NCBI RefSeq assembly: GCF_003173035.1
Contig: NZ_QGLE01000012.1
Span: forward strand, 62,001 to 126,000
Direction: 5' to 3'
DNA from: Zavarzinia aquatilis
Lineage (GTDB): Bacteria; Pseudomonadota; Alphaproteobacteria; Zavarziniales; Zavarziniaceae
DNA: 64,000 nt
Shown here: in pieces, positions 56,727-64,000 of the stretch
Numbering within the stretch: position 1 is the first letter of the stretch
Layout of the letters: each line of letters opens with the position of its first letter
Translations under genes and position numbers: made by a program
The notes under the pieces: generated by a model
Seen by the model: the letters and a program-made list of their open reading frames with translations, nothing else
The model's database searches: none
Told to the model about the DNA's origin: nothing

Positions 56727-57428
56727 TCATGGCGGTGACGGCGTTTCGTCGCCCCCTGCGAAGCCGGCGACCACCCGGCGGACCAGCGCGGGGCCGAGAC
56801 GCCCGCCCGCGCTGAGCGATTCCCGATCGAGGGCGGCGACAATGGCGCGGGCGGCGGCCGGCGTGCGGTCGATCCGCGTCACCAGCCAGTCGAGGAGACG
56901 GGCCTCGAGGCTCAGCTGCCGGTCGGCCAGCAGCTTGGCGATCAGGGCAGCCAGCGTCGCCTCGTCCGGCGGGCCGAGGTTCGCGACCGGCACCGCCCCG
57001 AGACGGGAGCGCAGGTCGGGCAGGCTGACCGGCCAGCGCGCGGGGGCAGAGCGGGCGGTCAGCAGCAGGCTGCCCCCCTCTTCCCGCAAGAGATTGATCA
57101 GATGGAACAGCGCGGTCTCGTCGGCGATCGCATCCGCGCCTTCGATCAGCAGGGGACCGCCAGCGATGTCGGGCACGATTTCGGCGGTCAGAGCCCCGGG
57201 TTCGACCTTTCGGGCACCAGCGTCGGCGGCCCAGATCGCGGCGAGATGGCTCTTGCCCGACGCCGCCGGCCCGGCGAGGGCGAGGATGCGCCCCGGCCAG
57301 TCGGGCCAGCGGGCGATGAAATTCACCGCCGCCTCGTTACCCGCATGGACGATGAAATCCTCGCGGCCGAGGGCGCTGCGGAACGGCAGCTCCAGCGGGA
57401 TCTGGACCGGAACCCGCTCAGCCGGCAT
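56727..57428 (-). CDS. hdaA: Regulatory inactivation of DnaA factor (HdaA type)
   Basis: HdaA is a DnaA-like AAA protein that, on the sliding clamp, promotes ATP hydrolysis by DnaA. The 233-residue protein has an N-terminal clamp-binding motif (QIPLELP, residues 9-15), Walker A GPAASGKSHLAAI and LLIEGADAI at the Walker B position, with an AAA lid; it lacks a DnaA DNA-binding domain. Its start overlaps the preceding permease gene by 11 bases, so the two are coupled. Confidence 0.9.
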   Translation of the reverse strand: MPAERVPVQIPLELPFRSALGREDFIVHAGNEAAVNFIARWPDWPGRILALAGPAASGKSHLAAIWAADAGARKVEPGALTAEIVPDIAGGPLLIEGADAIADETALFHLINLLREEGGSLLLTARSAPARWPVSLPDLRSRLGAVPVANLGPPDEATLAALIAKLLADRQLSLEARLLDWLVTRIDRTPAAARAIVAALDRESLSAGGRLGPALVRRVVAGFAGGDETPSPP

Positions 57429-58491
57429 GGTCGGTATCGCCCCGATAGAAGCGGCTGGCGAGATAGCGTTGCAGGCCGAAGCGGACGAGAACGCCGATGG
57501 CCGCCGCCGCCGGCACCGCCAGCAGAACGCCGAGGAAACCGAACAGGGCCCCGCCCGCCAGCAGCGCGAAGACGATCCACAGATCGTGCAGGCCGACGCT
57601 GCGCCCGACGAGGCGCGGCTGGATGAACGTGCCCTCCAGCCCCTGGACGACGAGATAGACGCCGAAGATCGAGCCGAGATGCACCCAGTCGAAACCGACC
57701 TCGCCGACGCCGACGATCATGGCGAGAGACAGGCCGACAAGACCGCCGACATAGGGAATGAAGGCGAGGAAGCCGGCGACGAGGCCGATGATCAGCCCGA
57801 AATTCAGCCCGGCCAGGGTCCAGCCCAGGGCATAAAGCGTGCCCGAGATCAGACAGACGCCGAGCTGGCCGCGCACGAAACCGGCCAGCGCCCGGTCGAT
57901 CAGGCGGGCCTGCTCGCGGATCGTCGGGGCATAGGGCCGGGGCAGCCAGCCGTCGATGGCGACGATGATCTTTTCCCAGTCGCGCAGCAGATAGAACACG
58001 ACGACCGGGGTAATCAGCATGATCGAGACGAAGTCGACGACGACGAGCCCGCCCGACCACAGGCGCGAGGCAAGATCGCCCAGCATGGTGACCGCGCTCT
58101 TGCCCACTTCGTTGAGGCCGGTGGAAACCGCCGTGCGCTGCTGGCGGGTGAGTTCCGCCATCACGCTGTCGACCAGACTGCGCCCCGCCGCCTGCGCGCG
58201 GTCGATCAGGTCGGGCAGGGCCTGCCCGAGGGCGATCACCTGCTCGCGCAGCAGGGGGAACAGGGCGAGGCCGACGATCAGCAGCGCCAGCACCGCCCCC
58301 GCCATGATCAGCGCCGTGCCGTAAGGCCGCGAAATGCCCCGGCGATCCAGCCTGTCCACGACCGGATCGAGCAGATAGGCGATGGCCATGCCGACGACGA
58401 AGGGCAGCAGCACCGGCGCCAGCGCCCAGATCAACAGGCAGAAGATGCCGACGGCACCGACCCAGAAGAACAGGTGACCGCGCGCGCTCAT
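57418..58491 (-). CDS. AI-2E family transporter (PerM-like)
   Basis: The 357-residue membrane protein has about seven to eight helices with a cytoplasmic loop and the family motifs PFVVGMAIAYLLDPVVDRL and LIISGTLYALG-like VCLISGTLYALGW, plus FIPYVGGLVG. PerM homologues near hda are conserved; transport substrate is unknown. The start overlaps the CDP-alcohol transferase stop by 4 bases. Confidence 0.88.
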   Translation of the reverse strand: MSARGHLFFWVGAVGIFCLLIWALAPVLLPFVVGMAIAYLLDPVVDRLDRRGISRPYGTALIMAGAVLALLIVGLALFPLLREQVIALGQALPDLIDRAQAAGRSLVDSVMAELTRQQRTAVSTGLNEVGKSAVTMLGDLASRLWSGGLVVVDFVSIMLITPVVVFYLLRDWEKIIVAIDGWLPRPYAPTIREQARLIDRALAGFVRGQLGVCLISGTLYALGWTLAGLNFGLIIGLVAGFLAFIPYVGGLVGLSLAMIVGVGEVGFDWVHLGSIFGVYLVVQGLEGTFIQPRLVGRSVGLHDLWIVFALLAGGALFGFLGVLLAVPAAAAIGVLVRFGLQRYLASRFYRGDTDHAG

Positions 58492-59042
58492 CGTCCCTGC
58501 TCCATGCCCGACATGTCCTTAAGCCAGATCACGAGATACCGATACCAGGAGACGGCGGTGGTCAGCGCCGTCGCCCCTATCATGACCGAAGTGGCGGTAT
58601 CGGCAATATCGCCGAAGCCAAAGGCGAAATGCGCCAGAATCCAGGACACGAGCGCGATCTGCACGACAGTGTTCAGCTTGGAAACGAAGGTTGGCCTGAT
58701 CTCGACGTCATGGCCGATGGCGCCCGACAGCAGCACGGCGCCGATGATCAGGAAATCGCGCGAAATGACGAGCAGCACCAGCCAGATCGGCAGGATGTGC
58801 TGCCAGCCCAGCGTAACGAACAAGGAGACCAGCAACGCCTTGTCGGCGATCGGATCGAGATAGCGGCCAAGCGCGGTTTCCATGCCGCAGCGCTTGGCCA
58901 GGAAACCGTCGACACCATCGGAGATACCGGCGCCGACAAAGAGCCAGAAGGCTTCCGCGTGATGCTGTTCGAGGATCAGCCAGACGATCACCGGCACCGC
59001 CCCGAGCCGCCCCAGGGTGATCATATTGGCGAGATTGAGCAT
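58488..59042 (-). CDS. CDP-alcohol phosphatidyltransferase (PgsA-like)
   Basis: This 184-residue membrane enzyme shows the CDP-alcohol motif spread over SDGVDGFLAKRCGMETALGR and YLDPIADK (D-G-x2-A-x-R-x8-G-x3-D-x3-D). It transfers a phosphatidyl group from CDP-diacylglycerol, most likely to glycerol-phosphate, but another alcohol is possible. It lies between the DUF2066 gene and the AI-2E-type permease and may be a second PgsA homologue. Confidence 0.88.
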   Translation of the reverse strand: MLNLANMITLGRLGAVPVIVWLILEQHHAEAFWLFVGAGISDGVDGFLAKRCGMETALGRYLDPIADKALLVSLFVTLGWQHILPIWLVLLVISRDFLIIGAVLLSGAIGHDVEIRPTFVSKLNTVVQIALVSWILAHFAFGFGDIADTATSVMIGATALTTAVSWYRYLVIWLKDMSGMEQGR

Positions 59043-59060
59043 GGGCCCCTGCCCGTTCCC

Positions 59061-60209
59061 CTATTGGAACAGGAAATCCGGCGCGGGCGACGGCGCGGGC
59101 GCGGGCGCGGGCGCCAGCGGCGCCGCCGAAGGGGTGAAGGCGAAGGGATTGTCGGTCGCGCCGGGCGCCAGGGCCCCGGGGCTCACGCCCTGATGCAGCT
59201 GCCAGCCCTCGGCGCCAAGATCGAGCCCGACACCCCGCTGCGACAGCATGTTGCGCAGGCCCGCCGGCTCGCCCTGATAGTCGATGACGACCGCGGCCTT
59301 GCCGACCGTCAGCTTGCTGACCGTGACCTTGTGCACGCCCGGGGTCGCCTCGACCGCGGCCTTCAGCGCCTGCCAGTCCTTGAGGCCGGCGAAGACCGCC
59401 GTCGCCTCGAGCCGGGCGGGCGGGCCGGACGGCACGGCATTCTGGCTGCGATACCGCTCCTGCACCGCCGCGGCCGCCGCGGCGACCGCCTGGTCATAGG
59501 CGCCCGCCGGGAAACTGCCCGAATAGAAGGGCGCCTGACCGGCATCGGCGACCGAGACGGCGAGACCGCCGGCCGCTTCCGTCACCTGCGCCAGCAGCGC
59601 GCCGGACGCTTCGTAGTGCTGGGCGATCTGGGTCAGGCCGGCGACATCGCCCTGGCGGGCGGCCTCAGGCGTCAGGGCCTGCAGATCGGCGAGGTCGCCC
59701 TGCGGCAACACCAGTTTCACCGCGTCGGTGCCGGCACTGCGCCGATCCCAGGCATCGCGCCAGGGATTGTCGCCCTCGAACAGCACCGCGCCCGCCGGCC
59801 CGACGAAGAGCGGCACCACGACGAGCGGCTGCGCCGCCGTCTCGACATAGTCGACGCCGGCCCCGGCCAGCAGCTGGTCGATCGCCTCGCGGCGGAATTC
59901 CACGGTCAGAATGGCGGAATAGCTGGTCGCCGTGGTCTTTTCCTGCTGGACCTCGAAGCCCTGCATGGTCTGGAACACCAATTGATCGGTCGCCGCCGGC
60001 AGGCGCCCGGCCGCCCCTTGCGCGGCGAGCCGCTTCAAGAGCGTGTCGAGCGCCTCGCGCTGGGCCTTGGACAGGGCGACATCGCGCGCGGCCAGCGGAT
60101 CGGAAGCCGTCGCCTGCGCCGCCACGCCGTCGACCGAATAGGTGTCGGCCCGCGCCGGCAGGGCGAAGGCCAGGGCAGCCATCAGGAGCGCGAGGAAGAG
60201 GCGCGACAT
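59061..60209 (-). CDS. DUF2066-containing exported protein
   Basis: The 382-residue protein has a signal peptide (MSRLFLALLMAALAFALPARA) and the DUF2066 pattern in its first 200 residues (VALSKAQREALDTLLKRLAAQ, FEVQQEKTTATSYSAILTVEFRREAI). A Pro/Ala-rich tail follows (residues about 345-382, with APAPAPAPSPAP). The function is unknown; the gene is commonly found beside purM, hda and a permease, as here. An upstream start at 60239 is possible but less typical. Confidence 0.8.
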   Translation of the reverse strand: MSRLFLALLMAALAFALPARADTYSVDGVAAQATASDPLAARDVALSKAQREALDTLLKRLAAQGAAGRLPAATDQLVFQTMQGFEVQQEKTTATSYSAILTVEFRREAIDQLLAGAGVDYVETAAQPLVVVPLFVGPAGAVLFEGDNPWRDAWDRRSAGTDAVKLVLPQGDLADLQALTPEAARQGDVAGLTQIAQHYEASGALLAQVTEAAGGLAVSVADAGQAPFYSGSFPAGAYDQAVAAAAAAVQERYRSQNAVPSGPPARLEATAVFAGLKDWQALKAAVEATPGVHKVTVSKLTVGKAAVVIDYQGEPAGLRNMLSQRGVGLDLGAEGWQLHQGVSPGALAPGATDNPFAFTPSAAPLAPAPAPAPSPAPDFLFQ

Positions 60210-60279
60210 CAGCAGGACCGATCGACAGTGGAAGAACATGCCCGCGACTATAGCCCGAAGCGAGGCGCGAACAAGGCGA

Positions 60280-60864
60280 TCAGAGCAGGGCGGCCACGCG
60301 GCTTCGCATCTCCGGCACCACCTCGGCCTCGAACCAGGGGTTCTTCTTCAGCCACAGGCGGTTGCGCGGCGACGGATGGGGCAGCGGCAGCAGGCGGGGC
60401 AGGAAGGCGCGAAAGTCCCGCACCGTCTCGGCCAGGGTCTTTTTGGTGCGGCCGGCGAGGTGCCAGTCCTGCGCATAGGCGCCGATGACGAGGGTCAGCT
60501 CGATGTTCGGCAGACCGGCCAGCAGCCGCTCCCGCCACTTCGGCGCGCATTCGGTCCGGGGCGGCAGATCGCCCTTCTTCGGCACCGTGCCCGGGAAGCA
60601 GAAGCCCATGGGCAGGATGGCGATTCGCGCCTCGTCGTAGAAGGTCTCGCGGTCGATGCCCATCCAGTCGCGCAGACGGTCGCCGGACGGATCGTTGAAG
60701 GGAATGCCGGTCTCGTGCACCCGCCGCCCCGGCGCCTGCCCGACGACGAGAAGGCGCGCGGAGGGCTTGCCCCGCACCACCGGCCGGCAGCCGTGCGGCA
60801 ACTCGGCCTCGCAGATCCGGCAGGCCCGAACCTCGGCCAAAAGTGCCTCGAAGTCCTGATTCAT
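60280..60864 (-). CDS. Uracil-DNA glycosylase superfamily protein (probable Fe-S type)
   Basis: The 194-residue protein has VVGQAPGRRVHETGIPFNDPSGDRLRDWMG, the UDG active-site loop pattern, and PLPHPSPRN, the His motif. Four Cys spaced as CRIC near the N-terminus, FCFPG in the middle and TECAPKW resemble the Fe-S cluster of family 4/5 UDGs. It may excise uracil from DNA, but other members act as RNA-editing or DNA-repair factors of unknown substrate. It is divergent from purM. Confidence 0.75.
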   Translation of the reverse strand: MNQDFEALLAEVRACRICEAELPHGCRPVVRGKPSARLLVVGQAPGRRVHETGIPFNDPSGDRLRDWMGIDRETFYDEARIAILPMGFCFPGTVPKKGDLPPRTECAPKWRERLLAGLPNIELTLVIGAYAQDWHLAGRTKKTLAETVRDFRAFLPRLLPLPHPSPRNRLWLKKNPWFEAEVVPEMRSRVAALL

Positions 60865-60886
60865 CGCGATTCCCCGGCGCCGATCC

Positions 60887-60914
60887 TTGAGAATGGCGCG
60901 GTTTGCAGTATGGT
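60887..60914 (+). promoter_or_regulatory. Probable sigma-70 promoter of purM
   Basis: TTGAGA (60887-60892), a 16-base spacer and TATGGT (60909-60914) point toward purM, about 55 bases before its ATG. The region is shared with the divergent glycosylase gene. Confidence 0.5.
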
Positions 60915-60974
60915 CCCCGCATTCGGACTCCCCGGCCCGGAACTCCCGGCCGGCAGACTTCCATCGGGATACTC

Positions 60975-62060
60975 ATGACGAGCGGTTATACCTATCGCGG
61001 CGCGGGCGTCGACATCGAAGCGGGCGATGCCCTGGTCGAAGCGATCAAGCCCGCCGCCAAGGCGACCCTGCGCCCCGGCGTGATCGGCGGACTTGGCGGC
61101 TTCGGCGCCCTGTTCGACCTGAAGGCGGCGGGTTACACCGACCCGCTGCTCGTCTCCTCGACCGACGGCGTCGGCACCAAGCTGAAGGTCGCCATCGCGG
61201 CCAATATCCATGACACGGTCGGCCAGGACCTGGTCGCCATGTGCGTGAACGACCTCGTCGTCCAGGGCGCGGAGCCGCTGTTCTTCCTCGACTATTTCGC
61301 CTCGTCCCGGCTGAAGGTGACGGCGGCGGCCGCGGTCATCCAGGGCATCGCCAAGGGCTGCGAGATGGCGGGCTGCGCCCTCATCGGCGGCGAGACGGCG
61401 GAAATGCCCGGGCTTTACGAGGATGGCGACTATGACCTCGCCGGCTTCGTCGTCGGCGCGGTCGAGCGCGACAGGCTGCTGACCGGCGCGGACGTCACCC
61501 CGGGCGATCTGCTGATCGGCATCGCCTCCTCCGGCATCCATTCCAACGGCTATTCGCTGGTCCGCCGCATCGTCGAGGGCGAGGGCTTCGCCTATGACGG
61601 CCCGAGCCCGGTCGAGGACGGCGTCAGCCTGGCGCAGACCCTGCTGACCCCGACCAAAATCTATGTGAAGGGCCCCCTCGCCGCCCATAAGGCCGGCCTC
61701 GTGAAGGCCTTCGCCCATATCACCGGCAGCGGCATCATCGGCAACCTGCCCCGCGTGCTGCCCGAGGGCACGGCGGCCGAACTCGACGCCGCGCGCTGGA
61801 CCTGGCCCGCGATCTACGACTGGCTGCAGAAAGTCGGCCGGCTCGATGCCCGCGAACTGGCCCATACCTTCAACTGCGGCCTCGGCATGATCGCGGTCGT
61901 TTCGCGCGAGAAGGCGGACGAGGCCCTGCGCGTGCTGCACGCGGCGGGCGAGACCGTCGGCATCGTCGGCCGCGTCACCGAGCGCAAGGGCGAGGCCCAG
62001 ACCACGGTGATCGGCCCCGCCGGCAGCTGGGGCCAGGACAAGCTCTGGTCGGTCTCGTGA
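60975..62060 (+). CDS. purM: Phosphoribosylformylglycinamidine cyclo-ligase
   Basis: PurM (AIR synthetase) closes the imidazole ring in purine synthesis. The 361-residue protein has [55 protein letters not shown] and [17 protein letters not shown] 60975 follows CGGGA; the open frame begins further upstream without a site. Its stop overlaps the purN start (GTGA). Confidence 0.97.
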   Translation: MTSGYTYRGAGVDIEAGDALVEAIKPAAKATLRPGVIGGLGGFGALFDLKAAGYTDPLLVSSTDGVGTKLKVAIAANIHDTVGQDLVAMCVNDLVVQGAEPLFFLDYFASSRLKVTAAAAVIQGIAKGCEMAGCALIGGETAEMPGLYEDGDYDLAGFVVGAVERDRLLTGADVTPGDLLIGIASSGIHSNGYSLVRRIVEGEGFAYDGPSPVEDGVSLAQTLLTPTKIYVKGPLAAHKAGLVKAFAHITGSGIIGNLPRVLPEGTAAELDAARWTWPAIYDWLQKVGRLDARELAHTFNCGLGMIAVVSREKADEALRVLHAAGETVGIVGRVTERKGEAQTTVIGPAGSWGQDKLWSVS

Positions 62061-62719
62061 CCTCCCGTGGCATCGTGAGCGGCAAGCGGCGCGCGGCGAT
62101 CCTGATCTCCGGCCGGGGCTCGAACATGGCGGCGCTGCTCGACGTCGCCGCCGCCCAGCCGGGCTATCCCGCCGACATCGCCCTTGTCCTGTCCAACCGG
62201 CCGGGCGCGGCCGGCCTTGCCCGGGCCGAGGCCGCGGGCATTCCGACCCAGGTCATCGACCACAAGGCCTATGCCGGGCGGGCGGAATTCGATACCGCCC
62301 TCGACGCCGCGCTGGAAGCGGCCGGGATCGACCTCGTCGTCCTTGCCGGCTTCATGCGCCTGCTCACCCCCGGCTTCACGGAAAAATGGCTGGGCCGCAT
62401 GGTGAACATCCATCCCAGCCTGCTGCCCTCGTTCAAGGGCGTGCATGTCCATGAACAGGCGCTGGCGGCGGGCGTGCGTTTTTCCGGCTGCACCGTCCAT
62501 TTCGTTACCGCCGACATGGACGCCGGGCCGATCATCGGTCAGGCGGTCGTGCCGGTGCACCCGGGGGACACGGCCGACACGCTGGCCGCCCGGACGCTGG
62601 CGGCGGAACATCGTCTCTACCCGGCCGCGGTCGCGCTGGTCGCCACCGGCGGGGCGAGGCTCGAAGCCGGCCGCACCGTCTATGACGGCGACGGCTGGGA
62701 CACGGTTACCCTGACCTGA
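62057..62719 (+). CDS. purN: Phosphoribosylglycinamide formyltransferase
   Basis: PurN formylates glycinamide ribonucleotide with 10-formyl-THF. The 220-residue protein has [42 protein letters not shown] with the catalytic His and Asp in [19 protein letters not shown] 62057 overlaps the purM stop by 4 bases. Confidence 0.97.
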   Translation: MTSRGIVSGKRRAAILISGRGSNMAALLDVAAAQPGYPADIALVLSNRPGAAGLARAEAAGIPTQVIDHKAYAGRAEFDTALDAALEAAGIDLVVLAGFMRLLTPGFTEKWLGRMVNIHPSLLPSFKGVHVHEQALAAGVRFSGCTVHFVTADMDAGPIIGQAVVPVHPGDTADTLAARTLAAEHRLYPAAVALVATGGARLEAGRTVYDGDGWDTVTLT

Positions 62720-62724
62720 GCCCG

Positions 62725-63633
62725 ATGGCGCGGCGCCTCGCGACACTTCTCGTCCTGGCCGCCGCGCTGACGGCGCCGCCCGCCGCCGCCACCTCGGGGC
62801 GGGCGCGGCTGGTGCAGGCTTTCACCGACCTTCGCCTCGGCAAGGCCGATCTCGAGGATGCGCAGGTCATGCTGGACGCGGCGCAGGCCGGCGATGCCCG
62901 CTCGGCCGAGGCGATCGCCTGGATGCTGGGCACCGGCACCGTGCTCGACCGCAACGCGCCGCTCAGCTTCGAATGGTATCTGCGGGCCTATCTGCTGGGC
63001 CTGCCGGACGGCGTCGCCATCGCCTATCGCTATTATCAGGCGATGAACGCGGTCGAGCGCTCGCAGCTCGACCCGGCCGTGCTCGCCTATGTCATCAAGG
63101 AGGCGACCAAGCCGCCGCCACCCCAGGCGACCCCGGCGCCGGCAACGCCCGTGCCCCTCGCCGTGCCGCCGCCAACCTCGGCCCAGGTCGCCGAGATCAT
63201 GAAGATCCTGGCCGAGGAGACGGCGGGCACCAATGTCCCCCTCGCCCTCGCCAAGGCGGTGGCCAAGGTCGAATCCGGTTTCCGATCGAATGCCCTGTCG
63301 CCGGCCGGGGCACGCGGCGTCATGCAGATCATGCCGGCGACGGCGCGCGGCGAATTCGGCCTCGACCCGGACACGCTGTGGGACCCGCGCGTGAACATCC
63401 ATACCGGGGTCCGTTTCCTCGGCCAGCTGATCGCCCGCTACGATTCCGTCGACATCGCGCTCAGCCATTACAATGGCGGCTCCCGCGTCGGGCCGCCGGG
63501 CCGGGCCAAGGTCATTCCGGCGACCCAGCCCTATGTCGACGCGGTTAAGGCCTGGATGAACTATTACCTCGCCCGCGAGACGACGCCGGCCCCGGCCACG
63601 CCCCGACAGGACATTTTCGTCATCACGCCCTGA
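62725..63633 (+). CDS. Lytic transglycosylase (SLT domain)
   Basis: This murein hydrolase of 302 residues has a signal peptide (to about residue 22), a Sel1-like helical segment, a Pro-rich linker and a C-terminal SLT domain: catalytic E183 in KVESGF, then LSPAGARGVMQIMPATA and ALSHYNGGSRVG. It follows purN by 5 bases. Its last 70 bases overlap the convergent DUF6362-like gene. Confidence 0.92.
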   Translation: MARRLATLLVLAAALTAPPAAATSGRARLVQAFTDLRLGKADLEDAQVMLDAAQAGDARSAEAIAWMLGTGTVLDRNAPLSFEWYLRAYLLGLPDGVAIAYRYYQAMNAVERSQLDPAVLAYVIKEATKPPPPQATPAPATPVPLAVPPPTSAQVAEIMKILAEETAGTNVPLALAKAVAKVESGFRSNALSPAGARGVMQIMPATARGEFGLDPDTLWDPRVNIHTGVRFLGQLIARYDSVDIALSHYNGGSRVGPPGRAKVIPATQPYVDAVKAWMNYYLARETTPAPATPRQDIFVITP

Positions 63634-64000
63634 CGGGGCTCGGGCGGCAGATTCAGGTGCCCGGCGATCACCCGCAGCGCCGCCGCCTGCCGGTTGGCGA
63701 CCGTGTTGCGGTGGCAGCCGATCAGCCGCGCCAGCTTGGCCACGGGAATGCCGCTGGCGAGAGCCCAGGCGATTCGCCGCTGCGCCTCGGTCAGCAGGGA
63801 CAGCCAGGAAATGACCTGCTCCAGCCGGTCGATGGCACCCGGGCTGGGCGGCCCCAGCCGGACTTTCGGCCCGTCGGCACTTTGGGCGGCGAGTGCGTCG
63901 CGCACCACGTCCGGCCAGGCAGAACGCGGGCCGAGGCGGAATTTCGCCTCCCCGTCCGGCAGGCGACGCAACGTATCGGCGGCTTCCGCCAGCCCGTCCT
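63564..64000 (-). CDS. DUF6362-like helix-turn-helix protein, 5' end outside the window
   Basis: The visible protein begins inside the frame (DGLAEAADTLRRLPDGEAKF) and continues open past base 64000, so the start is missing. It matches DUF6362: ADTLRRLP, SAWPDVVRDAL, ISWLSLLTEAQRRIAWALASG and a helix-turn-helix VAKLARLIGCHRNTVANR ending in HLNLPP. Such proteins are common near phage-like genes; nothing else phage-like is in view. The last residues overlap the lytic transglycosylase gene by 70 bases. Confidence 0.7.
   Translation of the reverse strand, partial: DGLAEAADTLRRLPDGEAKFRLGPRSAWPDVVRDALAAQSADGPKVRLGPPSPGAIDRLEQVISWLSLLTEAQRRIAWALASGIPVAKLARLIGCHRNTVANRQAAALRVIAGHLNLPPEPRQGVMTKMSCRGVAGAGVVSRAR

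Noticed and set aside
54593-56815. 740-residue open frame on the + strand
   Set aside because: It is antisense to ppk and spans its whole length, as expected for a codon-bias shadow.

Overview
The window is high-GC, gene-dense DNA from an alphaproteobacterium. Evidence: the chromosomal blocks nrdR-ribD-ribE-ribBA-ribH-nusB-thiL and yceD-rpmF-plsX-fabH-ihfA-merR, a CBP3-type ubiquinol-cytochrome c chaperone beside bamE, a K+-independent H+-pyrophosphatase, a ppk/ppx/hdaA/AI-2E-type/CDP-alcohol transferase/DUF2066/purMN block, and an HdaA-type DnaA regulator. A Rhodospirillales-like lineage fits this gene order, but the genus cannot be fixed from the sequence. There is no rRNA, CRISPR array, insertion sequence or recognisable prophage. 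No stretch longer than about 230 bases lacks a gene or RNA.

Layout. 1-4.8 kb: an RND efflux operon (pump cut by the window edge, plus adaptor) with a divergent TetR regulator and a clear palindromic operator between them. 4.8-6.8 kb: a HerA-like ATPase coupled to a DinB-fold protein. 6.9-15 kb: nitrogen and carbon catabolism, with PreT/PreA dihydropyrimidine dehydrogenase, an 8-oxoguanine-deaminase-type amidohydrolase, an acetate/succinate CoA-transferase, a PEBP-like exported protein, and a cupin plus beta-alanine:pyruvate-type aminotransferase with a divergent LysR regulator. 16-20.4 kb: hydrolases, namely an RTX metalloprotease, a DmpA-type P1 peptidase and a three-domain cell-wall-hydrolase-like protein. 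20.5-30 kb: accessory metabolism (two LysR regulators, two SDRs of which one lacks its catalytic residues, an NmrA-like protein, a DEAD-box helicase, an amidase and a Baeyer-Villiger-type monooxygenase with a perfect FNR-type box upstream).

30-64 kb is mostly core genome: tRNA-Arg(CCG) and tRNA-Pro(GGG); fatty acid and phospholipid initiation with IHF alpha; BamE; the H+-pyrophosphatase; the riboflavin operon; nrdR, glyA, rpiB, aspS; RNase D and a PrsW-type protease; polyphosphate metabolism (ppk, ppx); the DnaA-inactivation factor; purM and purN; a lytic transglycosylase; and a truncated DUF6362-like gene at the right edge.

A REP-like palindrome with core CCGGCGAAGGCCGG occurs seven times at four intergenic places, three of them as inverted pairs. 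I did not find a convincing undescribed multi-gene system. The leads I would follow are the FNR-type box near the monooxygenase, the three-domain hydrolase, the HerA/DinB pair, the SDR pseudoenzyme, the paired palindromes and the Cys/His tail on the MFS transporter.
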